64,000 bases of DNA, taken from positions 46,664 through 110,663 of the forward strand of contig DGRE01000027.1 in assembly GCA_002389905.1 (NCBI GenBank), given 5' to 3'. This stretch comes from Hungatella sp. UBA4396. Lineage in GTDB: Bacteria; Bacillota; Clostridia; Lachnospirales; Lachnospiraceae. Each line of letters begins with the position of its first letter. Position 1 is the stretch's first letter. The position numbers were made by a program, and so were the translations under genes. This document shows, in pieces, positions 16,408-24,608 of the stretch. The notes beneath the pieces were generated by a model that did not search any database, was not told the DNA's origin, and saw only the letters and a list, made by a program, of their open reading frames with translations.

Positions 16408-17660
16408 TTCCCAATGTTTCTCCCTTTACTTTTCTCTTTTCCAAATACCCGGACAGCCTGACCCATAAAGCAGACCATGAGGATGAGCATTTCCAGCGTA
16501 TAGGAAAGGGCTCCTCCGTTGATTCCTCCCACCTTCACCAAACGGAAGGAAAGAACAAAGGAAAGGAGGCAAACAGGCACGTACCCCCAGAATATCAGCT
16601 TCTGTTTCTTCATAATAACAAGCACATAATAAAACAGGTTCATGACTGCAAACAAGCCTCCGCCCAGAATAATCAAAAGCAGGCCGGACTTGTAAGGCTT
16701 TAAATTTATATTGTAAATGGCTCCCAGCACAGGCACTCCTAAAAACCAGGTTCCTGCCAACGCCGCTGCTGTAAGCGCTAAAATAACCCCTGTCAGTTTT
16801 TTTACGCTGGACTGAAATTCCCAAAACTGCTTTTCCTCCCACTGAAAGGACATCTTGGTCAAAAAGGGGCGGATGACGAAGTTGGCCGCCAGATTGATCA
16901 CTGAGGTCGGCATGAAAATGGCTGCAAAAGCAGCGTTATCCGCGGAAGTCATATGGACATCAACCCCATACCTTGCCATTGCAAAAATAAGCCCGTCCAA
17001 AAATACCGATAAAAACAGCAGAAAACATTCCTGCAAAAGCTTCCAATGGCTGCCGGCGGCTTTCGTAAACCGGATCTCCGGAATGCGGCCTGCGGCTCTT
17101 TTGTCAAACATCAAAATCCCTGCACCTTGTGATATGACCGCAACCCCGCTGGAAAAGACCAGATTCCTTGTGATTGCCAGGGAACCTAAAAAGCAGAGCA
17201 CAGACAGCAGGGTTCGGAAGGTCATGGCCTGTCCGGTCAGATACAAGTGTCCGTTTCTCTGAAACTCCGATTCATATACATCGGCAAAGCCGTCCAGCAC
17301 CTTATAAAGAACCATAAGAAGCACCACCAGGGCCTTTTCAGAGGTATATCCACCCGAAGGTTTGACCGTATTAAGGGCAATGTAACAGACTCCTAAAACC
17401 AATGCCGCCCCGCAGGTCACAAGCCGGGCCAGGCGGTATTCTCCAAAGGTATACCTTCTGCCAATATCTGTACTTTGGAGGGGCCTCATACCAAAATAAG
17501 CCACCAGAAACATCTGCTGACCAAAAGTGCCGAAGGCAAAGGCGAATATTCCTCCCTTGTCAGTTCCCACCAGGTGATTGACAAAAGCCGCAAGAACCAT
17601 GCTGGAGCCTGCATAGACCAGGCTTCCCACCATATTCCAGGCTATATTTTTTCGTTCCAT
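16404..17660 (-). CDS. Flippase-like polysaccharide membrane protein
   Basis: A 418-residue polytopic protein with about 12 hydrophobic segments, starting MERKNIAWNMVGSLVYAGSS, similar to MATE/Wzx-type translocases (polysaccharide biosynthesis family). The N-terminal GSxVYAxSSMVLA helix and TDKGGIFAFAFGTFGQQMF resemble clostridial Wzx relatives. It would flip lipid-linked intermediates across the membrane. It heads the unit with the DPM1-like GT2, DUF2304 and DUF2142 genes. A second flippase-like gene is at 19661, so the two may serve different intermediates. Confidence 0.8.
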   Translation of the reverse strand: MERKNIAWNMVGSLVYAGSSMVLAAFVNHLVGTDKGGIFAFAFGTFGQQMFLVAYFGMRPLQSTDIGRRYTFGEYRLARLVTCGAALVLGVCYIALNTVKPSGGYTSEKALVVLLMVLYKVLDGFADVYESEFQRNGHLYLTGQAMTFRTLLSVLCFLGSLAITRNLVFSSGVAVISQGAGILMFDKRAAGRIPEIRFTKAAGSHWKLLQECFLLFLSVFLDGLIFAMARYGVDVHMTSADNAAFAAIFMPTSVINLAANFVIRPFLTKMSFQWEEKQFWEFQSSVKKLTGVILALTAAALAGTWFLGVPVLGAIYNINLKPYKSGLLLIILGGGLFAVMNLFYYVLVIMKKQKLIFWGYVPVCLLSFVLSFRLVKVGGINGGALSYTLEMLILMVCFMGQAVRVFGKEKSKGRNIGK

Positions 17661-17773
17661 TTCCGTTCCTCTTAGGGCATGTTAGGACGTGTAGATTGGA
17701 TCAATGAGTTTCCAGATACGCCCTAGCTTCTTATGCTCCATATATTTTACAATACATCTCTTAAAAAGTAAAC

Positions 17774-17813
17774 TTAAAAAGCCCTTGCAGAGGGCTTTCA
17801 CCTCCCTGCAAGG
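17774..17813 (-). terminator. Intrinsic terminator after the DUF5722 gene
   Basis: Minus-strand stem CCTTGCAG ... CTGCAAGG (17783-17813) followed by GCTTTTT. It lies 14 bases past the stop at 17827 and separates that gene from the flippase operon. Confidence 0.8.
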
Positions 17814-17826
17814 ACCGTTATTCTTA

Positions 17827-19533
17827 TTATTCCATGGATCTCCATCTGAAGTTTGGAACCACATCAGACCATTTTTCAATTCCGATGATTGGTTTTGCAA
17901 ATTCAGTCAGTTCTATGGTGTATTTCTTTTTATCAATGTTACGGAATACCTGCCAGATCTTCCGCCTCTTTGTTGCAACAATATGATCGCCCTGATCCAT
18001 CCGGCATTCCCAAAGACCGAAGGACAATCCGCTGCGCACTTCTAAGGGAGCATCTACCTGACGGCTTAAAATATAAGCATCAATATGAGGATTGCTGTCA
18101 ACCAGGTAATAGGAATAGGCAAATGCCGCCGCCTGAATCTGGGAAACATCTCCTCTGGTTGGACTGGTGGCTGTAAATCCTTCTTCTGTCAGAATGATAT
18201 GGCGGACATCACCGGTAGGTGACCGGAAAGCGGTCTGGGCCATATAGTCAGTGAGAAGGTTTAAGTTGGCAAAGTTGATAACTGGAGAATTAAAGTCATT
18301 GGTAATCCAGCCTGTATTTGCATCATCCCAGAATTCAGGCTCTATCATAGGAGCCGGATAAGGATGGTAGGCCAGGCCCCAGTCCATCTGTCCCTGGGAA
18401 GCGGTGATAGAATTAAAGGTATCCACAATATTCTTGCCGCCGTATTTTAACTTATTATCAATCTCATTATTCCAGTTATAATCCAGGGAGAAATATACTC
18501 TGTCATTGGCACTGACACTTTTTACTGCCGTATAGAAAATACGGAATGCATCGTGATAAGCCTGGACATAGCTGTTTAAATCCCATGAGCCGGTGTAGTT
18601 CCACTGCTGGTTATTGATCTCATTTCCGATGATCCAGTTGGAAACCTTTCCTTGGTTTGGATTGGAACCGTTGTAACGCTCTGCCAGGAAGGAAGCAATG
18701 GCTCTGGTCTGCTCAAATCCCTTTTCCGTGGCGGGGTTAAACAAGTAATAAAATGCATTAGAGGACTTTTTAGTACCAGGATAAATCAAGTCCGGTGTGG
18801 CATCATTCCAGCCGTTTAAGATAATGGCTGTTATGGTCATTCCTTTATTAGAAAGAGCACTGATGGTGCTGTCATATCCTTCCATGACCTGTTTGCTGAA
18901 GTGATATGTCTTTCCATCATACTGGTATTCAATTCCCTCACCCAGAATCTGGTGAAATGCGATATTAGTTGACGCATGTTTTACTCCCAGTTCAAAAGCA
19001 TCTGCCAGCATATTCAGCTCGATCTGCAGACCCTTTTTGGTCAGGGGATCGTTAAATGGCTTAGTATTTGGTGCAACAGCCTCAGGATTGGTGATATAAT
19101 GAGGCTTGCTGACCTCAATATACTTTTCTCCATCCCACACTGCTACCACAAACCTGCTGTATAAACGATCATCTTTTGTCCCTTGGTTTAAGGAAAAACT
19201 ATAGGTAACCTCTTTTCCAAAGGGCTTGGCTCCTGCATAGTCGGTTCTTCCGTTTAAATCCTTCTGATAGGGCTGCTGCTCCACCAGATAAAGCATTCCA
19301 TCCGTTCCGGTCATATCTCCTTCCGTGACTGCTTTCACTGTCACACTTGTCTTGTCCGGGTTCACCAGACAGGAAGTGATAGTAGATTCTACCGCCGGCT
19401 TCTTTTCTTCCGCTGTATCTGCGGTATTCGCCGTATTCGCTGTATCCGCCCATAAGACAGATGTGCCTAAAAGACACATAGAAGCCATTAACAGGATTCC
19501 TGCAATTCCTTTTCCTATCTTCTTATGATTCAT
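17827..19533 (-). CDS. Secreted DUF5722-like glycosidase-fold protein
   Basis: A 568-residue exported protein. The start at 19533 (MNHKKIGKG) has GGAGGGAACAAGA before it, and is followed by a signal peptide (GIAGILLMASMCLLGTSVLWA). After a low-complexity TANTANTADTAEE linker there is a small beta domain and then a TIM-barrel-like region with WIIGNEINNQQWN (Asn-Glu pair, acid/base-like as in clan GH-A) and HIILTEEGFTA (nucleophile-like Glu). This pattern suggests a glycoside hydrolase-like enzyme; I assign DUF5722 from overall resemblance only. Its own promoter and terminator flank it. It may trim or remodel the surface glycan. Confidence 0.7.
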   Translation of the reverse strand: MNHKKIGKGIAGILLMASMCLLGTSVLWADTANTANTADTAEEKKPAVESTITSCLVNPDKTSVTVKAVTEGDMTGTDGMLYLVEQQPYQKDLNGRTDYAGAKPFGKEVTYSFSLNQGTKDDRLYSRFVVAVWDGEKYIEVSKPHYITNPEAVAPNTKPFNDPLTKKGLQIELNMLADAFELGVKHASTNIAFHQILGEGIEYQYDGKTYHFSKQVMEGYDSTISALSNKGMTITAIILNGWNDATPDLIYPGTKKSSNAFYYLFNPATEKGFEQTRAIASFLAERYNGSNPNQGKVSNWIIGNEINNQQWNYTGSWDLNSYVQAYHDAFRIFYTAVKSVSANDRVYFSLDYNWNNEIDNKLKYGGKNIVDTFNSITASQGQMDWGLAYHPYPAPMIEPEFWDDANTGWITNDFNSPVINFANLNLLTDYMAQTAFRSPTGDVRHIILTEEGFTATSPTRGDVSQIQAAAFAYSYYLVDSNPHIDAYILSRQVDAPLEVRSGLSFGLWECRMDQGDHIVATKRRKIWQVFRNIDKKKYTIELTEFAKPIIGIEKWSDVVPNFRWRSME

Positions 19534-19573
19534 TCTTGTTCCCTCCATGCTGCCATATTTCATGTACTCTACC

Positions 19574-19602
19574 ATAATACCCATGTATTGCCATATTTAC
19601 AA
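19574..19602 (-). promoter_or_regulatory. Promoter of the DUF5722 gene
   Basis: Minus-strand TTGTAA, 17-bp spacer, TATTAT; the -10 is 41 bases before the chosen start codon. Confidence 0.6.
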
Positions 19603-19660
19603 TAACATTTTTATTACGTTATTGTGTATTTACTTACAATATTATTACCTTGGACCTGGT

Positions 19661-21103
19661 CTAAGGTTTTAAATTCTTCACCGTAGTGCATAGATACACA
19701 AAGCTTTCCAGCTTAAAGAGCCAGGAAAGGCCTCCGTAGACCAAGATTCCCACCAGAATCTGAACCAGCAGGGTCAGAAGAGTTCCTTCTATTATATATT
19801 GAACTCCATAGGCAGCCGCACACATAATGGCAGATAGAATAAGGGAAGGAAATACGTCCCTCCACTGTTGGGAAAAGCTGTAATCCAGCAGCTTTTTATT
19901 GGGGTAGGCATTGATAAAGGTACAGACGAAATCAGTCACTGCCCGAAGTCCCACCATGGCGTAAATGCCGAAGGGGATGCTGATAATAAGGGCGATTACA
20001 CTGACGCATTTTTTCACAACTTCCAGCTTCAGGAATATTTCACTTCTGCCCAGTGCATTGATGGCTTGTAAATTAGCCACATGAAGAGGCCAGGTGGCAT
20101 AGGCCACGCACAGGAGGCGAAGCATGGGAACGGAAGGCAGATAACGGTCTGTCAGAAGCAGCTTTACCATAGGTTCCGCCACTGCAATAAGTCCAGCCAT
20201 CATGGGAAAGACCAGGTAGGAGCTAGTGACAATGGATCTTCGGACCATGCTCTTAAGCCTTTCCTTGTCATCCTGACAGGCGGAAAAGGCAGGAAGCATG
20301 ACTGACTGAATGGCAGCCCCCAGGTTGTTGGCAATGAGAGCCGGAAACTGGTTTCCCCTGGTATACTGGCCCATCATGTAGGAGCTGTATTGTTTTCCAA
20401 TGACAAGGCCGTATAGGTTGGTGAATACGGTATCGATCAGGCCGGAACAGAGAATCTTCCAGCCATAGGAAAACAGGCCCTTTGCCCTATCCATGGAAAA
20501 AATCAGCTTAGGACGCCATTTTACCAGAACACCAAGAACCACCATGAGAAAAAAGCTGTAAAAAAACTGCTGCATGGCAAGGGACCAAAGCCCAAAGCCA
20601 TTGGCAGCCATAACAACGCCGATCACACCGGAGCCGGAGGCGGCTAAAAGACTTGCCATGCACAGCTTGCGGAATTCCATATTTCTGGCGACTACTGCGG
20701 ACTGGATTGACGTGACCGCCCCGAAAAACAGAGTCACGGCAAGGATCCGGAGGACCGGCGAGAAAACAGGCTGTCCGTAAAATGTGCCGATGGCAGGGGC
20801 GCAAAAAAATAAAACCCCGTAAAGAATCACGGCGATGGCTGCACTGATATAAAACGCGGAGGAGTAATCGGTCTCATCCACACGGTATTTCTGGATCAGG
20901 GCGGTGTTAACTCCGCTTTGGACAAAGACATTTCCAATGGAAATGAATATCATGATAAGCATGACTTCTCCGGACTCTGACGGGGTCAGCATCCTGGCCA
21001 GAAGAACCGATACCAGAAACTGAATCCCCTGGGTTCCCCCATTTTCCATTGCTTTCCAGAACAGGCCGGAAAGTACCTTTTTTTTCATATTTTCCTGATA
21101 CAT
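19661..21103 (-). CDS. Wzx-type polysaccharide flippase
   Basis: A ~480-residue polytopic protein of the polysaccharide exporter (MOP) superfamily: KKKVLSGLFWKAMENGGTQG, then LVSVLLARMLTPSESGEVM, is the usual WzxC-like N-terminus, with about 14 hydrophobic segments. It translocates lipid-linked repeat units or teichuronic-acid-type intermediates. Upstream in-frame GTG (21142) and ATG (21136) are unlikely because the promoter at 21146-21174 places transcription start near 21139. Start candidates are ATG 21103 (used here) and ATG 21088 (AGGA four bases upstream). Monocistronic by position. Confidence 0.85.
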   Translation of the reverse strand: MYQENMKKKVLSGLFWKAMENGGTQGIQFLVSVLLARMLTPSESGEVMLIMIFISIGNVFVQSGVNTALIQKYRVDETDYSSAFYISAAIAVILYGVLFFCAPAIGTFYGQPVFSPVLRILAVTLFFGAVTSIQSAVVARNMEFRKLCMASLLAASGSGVIGVVMAANGFGLWSLAMQQFFYSFFLMVVLGVLVKWRPKLIFSMDRAKGLFSYGWKILCSGLIDTVFTNLYGLVIGKQYSSYMMGQYTRGNQFPALIANNLGAAIQSVMLPAFSACQDDKERLKSMVRRSIVTSSYLVFPMMAGLIAVAEPMVKLLLTDRYLPSVPMLRLLCVAYATWPLHVANLQAINALGRSEIFLKLEVVKKCVSVIALIISIPFGIYAMVGLRAVTDFVCTFINAYPNKKLLDYSFSQQWRDVFPSLILSAIMCAAAYGVQYIIEGTLLTLLVQILVGILVYGGLSWLFKLESFVYLCTTVKNLKP

Positions 21104-21145
21104 ACTGGCTTTTAACCTCATTTTTTCTTTTGGCATTTTCACCTT

Positions 21146-21174
21146 ATTGTACTATATCCCCCAATAATTGTAAA
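21146..21174 (-). promoter_or_regulatory. Promoter of the Wzx-type flippase gene
   Basis: Minus-strand TTTACA, 17-bp spacer, TACAAT. The predicted transcript starts near 21139, which decides against the upstream start codons of the flippase. Confidence 0.65.
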
Positions 21175-21255
21175 TCTTATATAGCATTTTGGCCCTGATT
21201 ATGTTAAAGTAATCTTGTATATTTTTTATCTATAGAATTCAGGAGGTTTTAAATT

Positions 21256-22683
21256 ATGCGTAAACTGACACGCCGCCTTATAGCACTCTGTCTGACGGCT
21301 GCCCTTGTTTCCGGACAAGCGTCCATTGCGTTGGCGGAAGAAGCATATGGACCGGGATTTAAAAATGGCAAGCCCCTTGACCAGGCCGACCAGCCTGCAG
21401 GTACCGTAGGAGGCATAACAACTGAAGATGCAGAAAGCGCCCTGGCAAATGCAGGGATCGTTATTGAAAAAGAAGCAGAGGGAGGCGGCGAAGATGGTGT
21501 CGTAGACGAAGCCGCAAGAGCAGCCCAGGAAGCCTTAAAGGCCAATTTCCCCCGTCTTCAGACCACAGCCATGACAGGAGGCGGCAACTGGACACAGCCT
21601 TTTGTCAATGATGCCTGGATCACCAATGAGGGACAAGGGTTTCACGGGTTATCCACATTTTTAACGAATATTGTTGGAAATGTACTTTACCGCACTTATA
21701 CGTCCAGCACCGGCTGGTCTCCCTGGGTCATGAACGGCCAGCAGACCACCAACTACCCCGATGACGTAAACATCGAGGCAGTGCAGATGCGTTTTTCCGG
21801 TTATGTGAATAACCAGTTTGACATTTACTATACCACGCAGTTAGAGGATGGAACCACCACTGACTGGGCCAAGAACGGCGCAACTGCCGGAACTATGGGA
21901 ACCGGCCATTACATAACAGGGCTTCGGATGGCATTCTTTGCCAAGAATTCAGAATTTCCCTATGCCATGGAAAGACCTCTCATTGCCGCAGACGTTGACG
22001 GAATGAGGGATATCGACGGAGAACTCCGTTATTTCAACGGGGATAAAACTCCTTTCACCGGCTGGGCATGGTCTGGAAATGATCGTTATTACTTCCAGGA
22101 CACTTATCCGGTCACCGGCTGGCAGTACATTGACGGTTTTAAGTATTATTTTGATGAATCAGGGAAAATGCTTTCAGATTTAGAGCCTATTGTAGGTACA
22201 AATGGACCGTTTCTTATCAGCATCAACAAAGAGATGAACACCATGACTGTTTTTGGCAAGGACGGGGACAACGGCTTTATCATTCCGGTAAAGACCTTCC
22301 TGGCCTCCACCGGACCGGACACCCCTCTGGGGACTTGGAAAACACCGGAAAAGCACCGGTGGCGAGATATGAACCACGGAATCTTTACCCAGTATGCTAC
22401 CCGTATCTGGAAAGGGTTTCTGATTCATTCCCTCCTCTACAGCAGGCCTAATAACATGACACTGGATCCTTCTACCTATAACTTTTTAAGCATTGCCGAA
22501 TCTGCCGGATGTATCCGCCTGAGGGCAATGGATACCAAGTGGATCTATGACCATTGTGCTATTGGAACTACGGTGACGATTTACAATTCACCGGTACCTG
22601 GACCTTATGAGCGTCCGGCCATTGAGCAGATTATACCGGAAACCCAGACCTGGGATCCGACAGATCCTACTGTTGCACAATAA
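21256..22683 (+). CDS. L,D-transpeptidase with cell-wall-binding repeats
   Basis: A 475-residue secreted protein. RBS AGGAGG lies 9 bases before the ATG; a signal peptide (LIALCLTAALVSGQASIALA) follows. Residues ~95-235 form a Trp- and Gly-rich beta domain. Two choline-binding-like repeats (FTGWAWSGNDRYYF, VTGWQYIDGFKYYFDESGKM) span ~250-310. Residues ~320-455 are a YkuD domain with LIHSLLY and the catalytic Cys in ESAGCIRLRAMD. The usual His of the SHGC signature is Ala here, a variation also seen elsewhere in the family. It forms 3-3 peptidoglycan crosslinks or attaches proteins to the wall. It is the only plus-strand gene inside the glycan locus that appears intact. Confidence 0.9.
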   Translation: MRKLTRRLIALCLTAALVSGQASIALAEEAYGPGFKNGKPLDQADQPAGTVGGITTEDAESALANAGIVIEKEAEGGGEDGVVDEAARAAQEALKANFPRLQTTAMTGGGNWTQPFVNDAWITNEGQGFHGLSTFLTNIVGNVLYRTYTSSTGWSPWVMNGQQTTNYPDDVNIEAVQMRFSGYVNNQFDIYYTTQLEDGTTTDWAKNGATAGTMGTGHYITGLRMAFFAKNSEFPYAMERPLIAADVDGMRDIDGELRYFNGDKTPFTGWAWSGNDRYYFQDTYPVTGWQYIDGFKYYFDESGKMLSDLEPIVGTNGPFLISINKEMNTMTVFGKDGDNGFIIPVKTFLASTGPDTPLGTWKTPEKHRWRDMNHGIFTQYATRIWKGFLIHSLLYSRPNNMTLDPSTYNFLSIAESAGCIRLRAMDTKWIYDHCAIGTTVTIYNSPVPGPYERPAIEQIIPETQTWDPTDPTVAQ

Positions 22684-22736
22684 TTTTTATAACATTTTGT
22701 TTTGAATCCGGAAGGATTCAAAGATTCTCACGGTAG

Positions 22737-22768
22737 AAAAGGGACGGATTTGATTCGTTCCTTTTTTC
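22737..22768 (+). terminator. Terminator after the L,D-transpeptidase gene
   Basis: Stem AAAAGGGACG / CGTTCCTTTT with a 9-base loop, ending in a T-run (one G-U pair). A smaller GAATCC/GGATTC hairpin lies just upstream. Confidence 0.8.
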
Positions 22769-22772
22769 TTTG

Positions 22773-22801
22773 TTTACAAAATCAGAAAGCTATATTATAC
22801 T
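22773..22801 (+). promoter_or_regulatory. Promoter upstream of the Rpn-like pseudogene
   Basis: TTTACA, 17-bp spacer, TATACT. It is a good sigma-A match left intact although the gene behind it is broken. Confidence 0.55.
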
Positions 22802-23019
22802 TGCAACAGAGTTATTTTCTTTATTTCTGTATTCACAGAAACGCCCCCTTATAAAACAATTGATTCGTTCTGTTAAAGAATCAGGAGACTTTGTTTGTTC
22901 CCATCCTTGCATGGCCGGAGCAGGACTGGTATAATTATTATATCGGTATTGCTATTATTTCCCATGCACAAATCTCCTGCTGCTTTAACAGGCAGAAAAC
23001 AAACAAAGGAGATTCCAAT

Positions 23020-23479
23020 ATGGGAAAACATAAGAGACTTCAAAACTTATCCCCAGACGTGCTGGCAAAGGATTTTTGGCGGCGCAACAGCCGTTTTGCA
23101 GATCTGTTCAACGCACTCATCTATAAAAAACCTCTCAGAGGAGTTGAGATACATGGACATAGAGGTGGCTTGTGCGGCTGCTTCCATCACAGGGACGCTT
23201 CAAACCTACGAAAATGAGATATTGAGACAAATAGAAGAGAAAAAGGAGAGGATCGATATGTCTGAGGCATTAATGAGAACTTTAGAAGAAGAAAGATTGG
23301 AAGGAATGAAAAAAGGCAAGGCAGAATCCGTGATAAAGTTACTGGAGGAATTGGGAGATATACCAATGGGGTTAAAAGAGAAAATCTCAAATCAAAGCAA
23401 TCTTAAGGTTTTAGAGGATTGGCTGATACTTGCTGCAAGGGCGAATACCATTGAGGAATTTGAACAGAGAATATCTTAG
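23020..23479 (+). pseudogene. Remnant of an Rpn / PD-(D/E)XK nuclease family gene
   Basis: The N-terminal piece, starting at ATG 23020 behind AAAGGAG, reads MGKHKRLQNLSPDVLAKDFW and RNSRFADLFNALIY, the typical beginning of Rpn-family putative transposase/nucleases in Lachnospiraceae. Near 23130 it jumps frame; the C-terminal piece (MDIEVACAAASITGTL, then a Glu/Lys-rich coil and IKLLEELGDIP) runs to 23479 in another frame. Some 200 residues of the nuclease core, including the catalytic Asp/Glu-x-Lys, are missing. So this is an internal deletion plus frameshift. Promoter, RBS and terminator remain. Confidence 0.8.
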
Positions 23480-23510
23480 AAACTGAAATAACAAACAACA
23501 GTAAAAAAGG

Positions 23511-23548
23511 CCCAGGGAGCGGTTTTCTTCATCGCTCCCTGGGTTTTT
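23511..23548 (+). terminator. Strong bidirectional terminator
   Basis: Perfect 11-bp stem CCCAGGGAGCG / CGCTCCCTGGG with T-run on the plus side and an A-run (GTAAAAAAGG) upstream that gives a T-run on the minus side. It separates the pseudogene from the convergent GT2 operon. Confidence 0.9.
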
Positions 23549-23618
23549 GCTCATCTGAAATTCAATTGTTGTATTATTTATCATATCAGAGCATCACACG
23601 GCTTGCAAAAAGCTGCAA

Positions 23619-24608
23619 TTACTTTTTATTTTTTTCCAGAAATATCCTTCTGAGGGCCTTATAAAGCCATGGGGCCCGGGATTGAAGCTGGATGAAAAAA
23701 CGGGTTCTGGGCGTTAGCTCCTTATAATACCTTCTGTATTCCGGATTCACAATCTCCTTAAACTGCCTGGTATTGACCATGGTATGGTAATAAGTCCTTT
23801 TCATGGCACTTTCAGAAGCTTTATGAAAGCGCCCGTTTGTGGCAATGTCAAATTCTTCATATACCTTTTTCATGCGCTCACAGTATAGCTGTTGCTTTTT
23901 TCTGTAATCTCCGCTCTTCCCCTCCACAGTCCAGGATCCTGCAACTCCCACACGGTAGGCGCTCATAGGCTGATCCATGTAGTAACCGTATCCGGCTGCG
24001 GCGGCCATCATCTGTAGGGGGGTGTCCCCTACGGGACAGTCCACATAGTAATCCGGAAGCTCTTTTACCAAACGGGCAGGAAATGCCATGGAGGACATGG
24101 CGTAGCCGGAGGATTTATCCACGATTTCTTCAGGTGTGATGATACGGTTTCCCCGGTAAGGGCGCATCTGGCCTTCGGTCACGGCCTTTCCCACCAGTTC
24201 GATTTTAGCGCTATGGATACAGAGGGTGCATTCCGGATGGGCTTCCATGTAGTCCACCTGCTTTTGCAGCTTATCCGGAGATATCCAGTAATCGTCTCCA
24301 TCACACATGAAGATGTATTTGCCTCTGGCACGAGGAAAATTAAAGGCCCCACTGATGTTGTCAATCCCCTGGGAATACTGGTTTTCAGTCTGAATCAGGG
24401 GCTTTATTTTATCAGGATATTTTTCAGCATATTCTTTTATGATTTCCCCAGTTCCATCATTTGAAGCGTCGTCATGGACCAGGATTTCGTATTCAAAGTT
24501 TGTCTTCTGCATCAGAAAACTGTCCAGGGCCTGACGGATATAAGTTGCGTGGTTGTAGGTAACGCAGTTTATGCTGGCCATGATGGTGGAATCGGAATAA
24601 CCGCTCAT
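23619..24608 (-). CDS. GT2 family glycosyltransferase
   Basis: A 329-residue soluble transferase with ASINCVTYNHATYIRQALDS, VHDDASNDGT, and FMCDGDDYWI (the DxD-type metal site). It resembles GT2 enzymes of capsule and O-antigen loci. Its ATG overlaps the ATP-grasp gene stop (ATGA), so it is the last gene of a coupled unit with the aminotransferase and ATP-grasp genes. Donor and acceptor unknown; the neighbours suggest an amino- or acyl-modified sugar. Confidence 0.88.
   Translation of the reverse strand: MSGYSDSTIMASINCVTYNHATYIRQALDSFLMQKTNFEYEILVHDDASNDGTGEIIKEYAEKYPDKIKPLIQTENQYSQGIDNISGAFNFPRARGKYIFMCDGDDYWISPDKLQKQVDYMEAHPECTLCIHSAKIELVGKAVTEGQMRPYRGNRIITPEEIVDKSSGYAMSSMAFPARLVKELPDYYVDCPVGDTPLQMMAAAAGYGYYMDQPMSAYRVGVAGSWTVEGKSGDYRKKQQLYCERMKKVYEEFDIATNGRFHKASESAMKRTYYHTMVNTRQFKEIVNPEYRRYYKELTPRTRFFIQLQSRAPWLYKALRRIFLEKNKK

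Larger units (their letters stand above)
22684..23019. other. Intergenic stretch between L,D-transpeptidase and nuclease pseudogene
   Basis: Holds the terminator at 22737-22768 and the promoter at 22773-22801. Beyond that, an AT-rich leader of about 210 bases runs to the AAAGGAG site before the pseudogene start. No gene or convincing structured RNA was seen. Confidence 0.5.

Noticed and set aside
17682..18045. Open frames around the terminator at 17774-17813
   Set aside because: They read through the terminator hairpin and antisense of the DUF5722 gene.
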